From NCBI GenBank assembly GCA_035711465.1, contig DASTCC010000354.1, positions 1-42,106 of the forward strand: DNA of 42,106 nt, given 5' to 3'. Positions within the stretch are counted from its first letter, which is position 1; every line of letters begins with the position of its first letter. Position numbers and translations under genes: made by a program. The DNA is from DASTCC01 sp035711465 (GTDB taxonomy: Bacteria > Acidobacteriota > Vicinamibacteria > Vicinamibacterales > SCN-69-37). Of this stretch, positions 40,542 through 42,106 are shown piece by piece. The notes under the pieces were generated by a model. It was not told the origin of the DNA and did not search any database. It worked only from the letters and a program-made list of their open reading frames with translations.

Positions 40542-40553
40542 TATCATCCCGCC

Positions 40554-42106
40554 ATGCGAACTCTGCTGGCGCTTGCCTTAGCCCTGCTGCTCGTCTGCCT
40601 GCCCGCCGCGCCTCGCGCGACAGGCGTGGCGCAGGCGCCAGCCCTCGTCCCGGCGCGGATCAAGATCGACGTCGATCGGCAGATCGGCGTGGTCGATCCG
40701 CTGCTCTTCGGCAGCTTCACCGAGCACCTCGGGCGGATGATCTACGGCGGCATCTACGAAGAGGGCAGTCCGCTCTCCGACGCCGACGGATTCCGCATCG
40801 ACGTCATGCAGGCGGTGAAGGATCTCGGCATCACCATCCTGCGCTGGCCCGGCGGCAATTTCGCGTCGAGCTACAACTGGTTCGACGGCATCGGGCCCAA
40901 GGATCGCCGTCCGGCGCGGCTGGATCTGGCGTGGAACGATCTCGAGTCCAACCGCTTTGGCACCGACGAGTTCCTCAGGTACAGCGAGCGCGTCGGCGCC
41001 GAGCCCTACATCTGCATCAATCTCGGTCTGGGCACGATCGACGACGCGCGTTTCTGGGTGGAGTACACGAACAGCAAGCAGCGGACGCATTGGGCCGATG
41101 AACGCCGCCGCAACGGGCGTGAAGCGCCGTGGAGCGTCAAGTACTGGGCGCTCGGCAACGAGATCGACGGCCCATGGCAGATGGGCCACAAGAACGCCGA
41201 GGACTACGCGAAGATGGCGCTCGAGGCCGGCAAGGCGATGCGCGCCGTCGATCCGACGATCAAGCTGATCGCCAACGGCGCCAGCAACTACGGCGCCGAC
41301 TGGGTGGCGTGGAACCGCACCGTGCTGCAGGTGCTGCGCAACCAGGTCGACTACATCGCGCTGCACACCTACATCAACAACAGCGCCAACGACTTCGAAC
41401 GCTATCTCGGCACCGCGCAGCAGAACGTCGATCGCTACATCGCGACGACGGCCGCGCAGATCAAGGAAGTGCAGACCGGCGCCAACCCGCGTCCGATCTA
41501 CATCGCCTACGACGAGTGGAACGTCTGGTACCGCACCGGCAACGCCCAGAAGCTCGAGGAGATCTACACCTTCGAAGACGCGGTGGCGATGGGCGGCTTC
41601 TTCAACTCGTTCTTCCGCCGCGCCGACATCGTCAAGATGGCGAACATCGCCCAGCTCGTGAACGTCATCGCGCCGATCATGGCCAACAGGGACGGCCTGT
41701 TCCTGCAGCCGATCTACTTTCCCATCGTCGAGTACGGCCGTCAGCGCAACAACGTCGCCGTCGACGCCTTCGTCAGCGCCCCGACCTACAAGCTGCCGAA
41801 CCGGCCGGTCGAGCCGATGTACCTCGACGTCTCGAGCACCTGGAACCCGACGACGCGCGAGGTGTTCGTCAACGTCGTCAACCGCAGCAAGGACAAGGAC
41901 CTCGTCACTGCGATCACGATCCAGGATCGAACGCCGTCCGGCACCGTCAGGGTCTGGCAGATGAACCATCCCGATCTCAAAGCGACGCACACCTACGGCG
42001 ACGACAAGAAGGTGCGTCCGGCGACGTCGACCGCCGACGTCGCGGTCACCGGGAACACCGTTACCTACACGTTCCCGGCGCATTCGCTGACGATCCTGAA
42101 GATCGG
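40554..42106 (+). CDS. Exported GH51 alpha-L-arabinofuranosidase (partial, runs off the window)
   Basis: 517 codons are present without a stop, so the 3' end is missing. A signal peptide covers about 1-26 (MRTLLALALALLLVCLP). The GH51 (beta/alpha)8 core shows VVDPLLFGSFTEHLGRMIYG, ILRWPGGNFASSYNWFDGIG, the acid/base Glu in YWALGNEIDGPWQMGH, and the nucleophile Glu in YIAYDEWNVWY. It ends in the C-terminal beta-sandwich. It would remove terminal arabinose from hemicellulose outside the cytoplasm. TATCAT lies six bases before the ATG with no ribosome site, so leaderless translation is possible. Confidence 0.9.
   Translation, partial: MRTLLALALALLLVCLPAAPRATGVAQAPALVPARIKIDVDRQIGVVDPLLFGSFTEHLGRMIYGGIYEEGSPLSDADGFRIDVMQAVKDLGITILRWPGGNFASSYNWFDGIGPKDRRPARLDLAWNDLESNRFGTDEFLRYSERVGAEPYICINLGLGTIDDARFWVEYTNSKQRTHWADERRRNGREAPWSVKYWALGNEIDGPWQMGHKNAEDYAKMALEAGKAMRAVDPTIKLIANGASNYGADWVAWNRTVLQVLRNQVDYIALHTYINNSANDFERYLGTAQQNVDRYIATTAAQIKEVQTGANPRPIYIAYDEWNVWYRTGNAQKLEEIYTFEDAVAMGGFFNSFFRRADIVKMANIAQLVNVIAPIMANRDGLFLQPIYFPIVEYGRQRNNVAVDAFVSAPTYKLPNRPVEPMYLDVSSTWNPTTREVFVNVVNRSKDKDLVTAITIQDRTPSGTVRVWQMNHPDLKATHTYGDDKKVRPATSTADVAVTGNTVTYTFPAHSLTILKI

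Overview
The window is about 42 kb of high-GC, gene-dense bacterial DNA. I place it in Acidobacteriota, most like the Vicinamibacteria branch, but only from gene content. The markers are a PadR regulator paired with an 874-residue duplicated FtsX-type permease of the ADOP class, a DNA-binding head fused through one membrane helix to a TolB-like propeller, many secreted or lipid-anchored carboxypeptidase-regulatory-like proteins, and a single-copy bactofilin. No rRNA, tRNA, insertion sequence, phage gene or CRISPR array was found. Region 1 (1-5.7 kb) is signalling: a CheB-type methylesterase, a protein joining an MshEN (PilB/GspE N-terminal, c-di-GMP-binding class) domain to a Xre/MbcA/ParS antitoxin-type domain, and a CheA-type kinase lacking its CheW-like P5 domain. 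A NicO-type Ni/Co transporter, a small membrane protein and a Skp/OmpH-like chaperone follow. Region 2 (5.7-10.8 kb) has a beta/gamma-crystallin protein, a minus-strand operon (membrane protein, ECF sigma factor, zinc-type anti-sigma factor, phosphonatase-like HAD hydrolase), and a secreted c-type haem plus PHM-like copper monooxygenase. Region 3 (11-18 kb) has a PilT-type ATPase, then a secreted PPP-family phosphatase converging on a secreted kinase-like protein. The kinase-like gene lies 20 bp downstream of a 1214-residue nucleotide-transporter-like protein carrying HEAT repeats and two cNMP-type domains. These three could form an extracytoplasmic phosphorylation module; this is inference. 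Region 4 (18-25.3 kb) has a PadR/HAAS-type pair with a strong leaderless promoter, a metallo-beta-lactamase-fold protein, an amino-acid permease, a beta-helix protein, a 5'-nucleotidase whose frame runs on antisense through the bactofilin gene, and the bactofilin. Region 5 (25.3-32.2 kb) has a decapitated carboxylesterase, the DNA-binding/propeller regulator, lipoproteins, an orphan ABC ATPase, a GNAT acetyltransferase, a SnoaL-like protein, and an unlisted 34-residue membrane peptide whose Shine-Dalgarno is buried in a perfect hairpin. Region 6 (32.2-42.1 kb) is a minus-strand group (cyanophycinase, DUF1028, outer-membrane protein, aldose dehydrogenase), then a plus-strand group (propeller, PadR, ADOP permease), then a GH51 arabinofuranosidase running off the window. 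A recurring theme is intergenic DNA made of tandem 7-9 bp words, often arranged as imperfect palindromes that fill gaps between converging genes. Some share the 10-mer CCTTCAAGCC. Several genes also have a TATAAT-like hexamer only 6-8 nt before the start codon, suggesting leaderless transcription.
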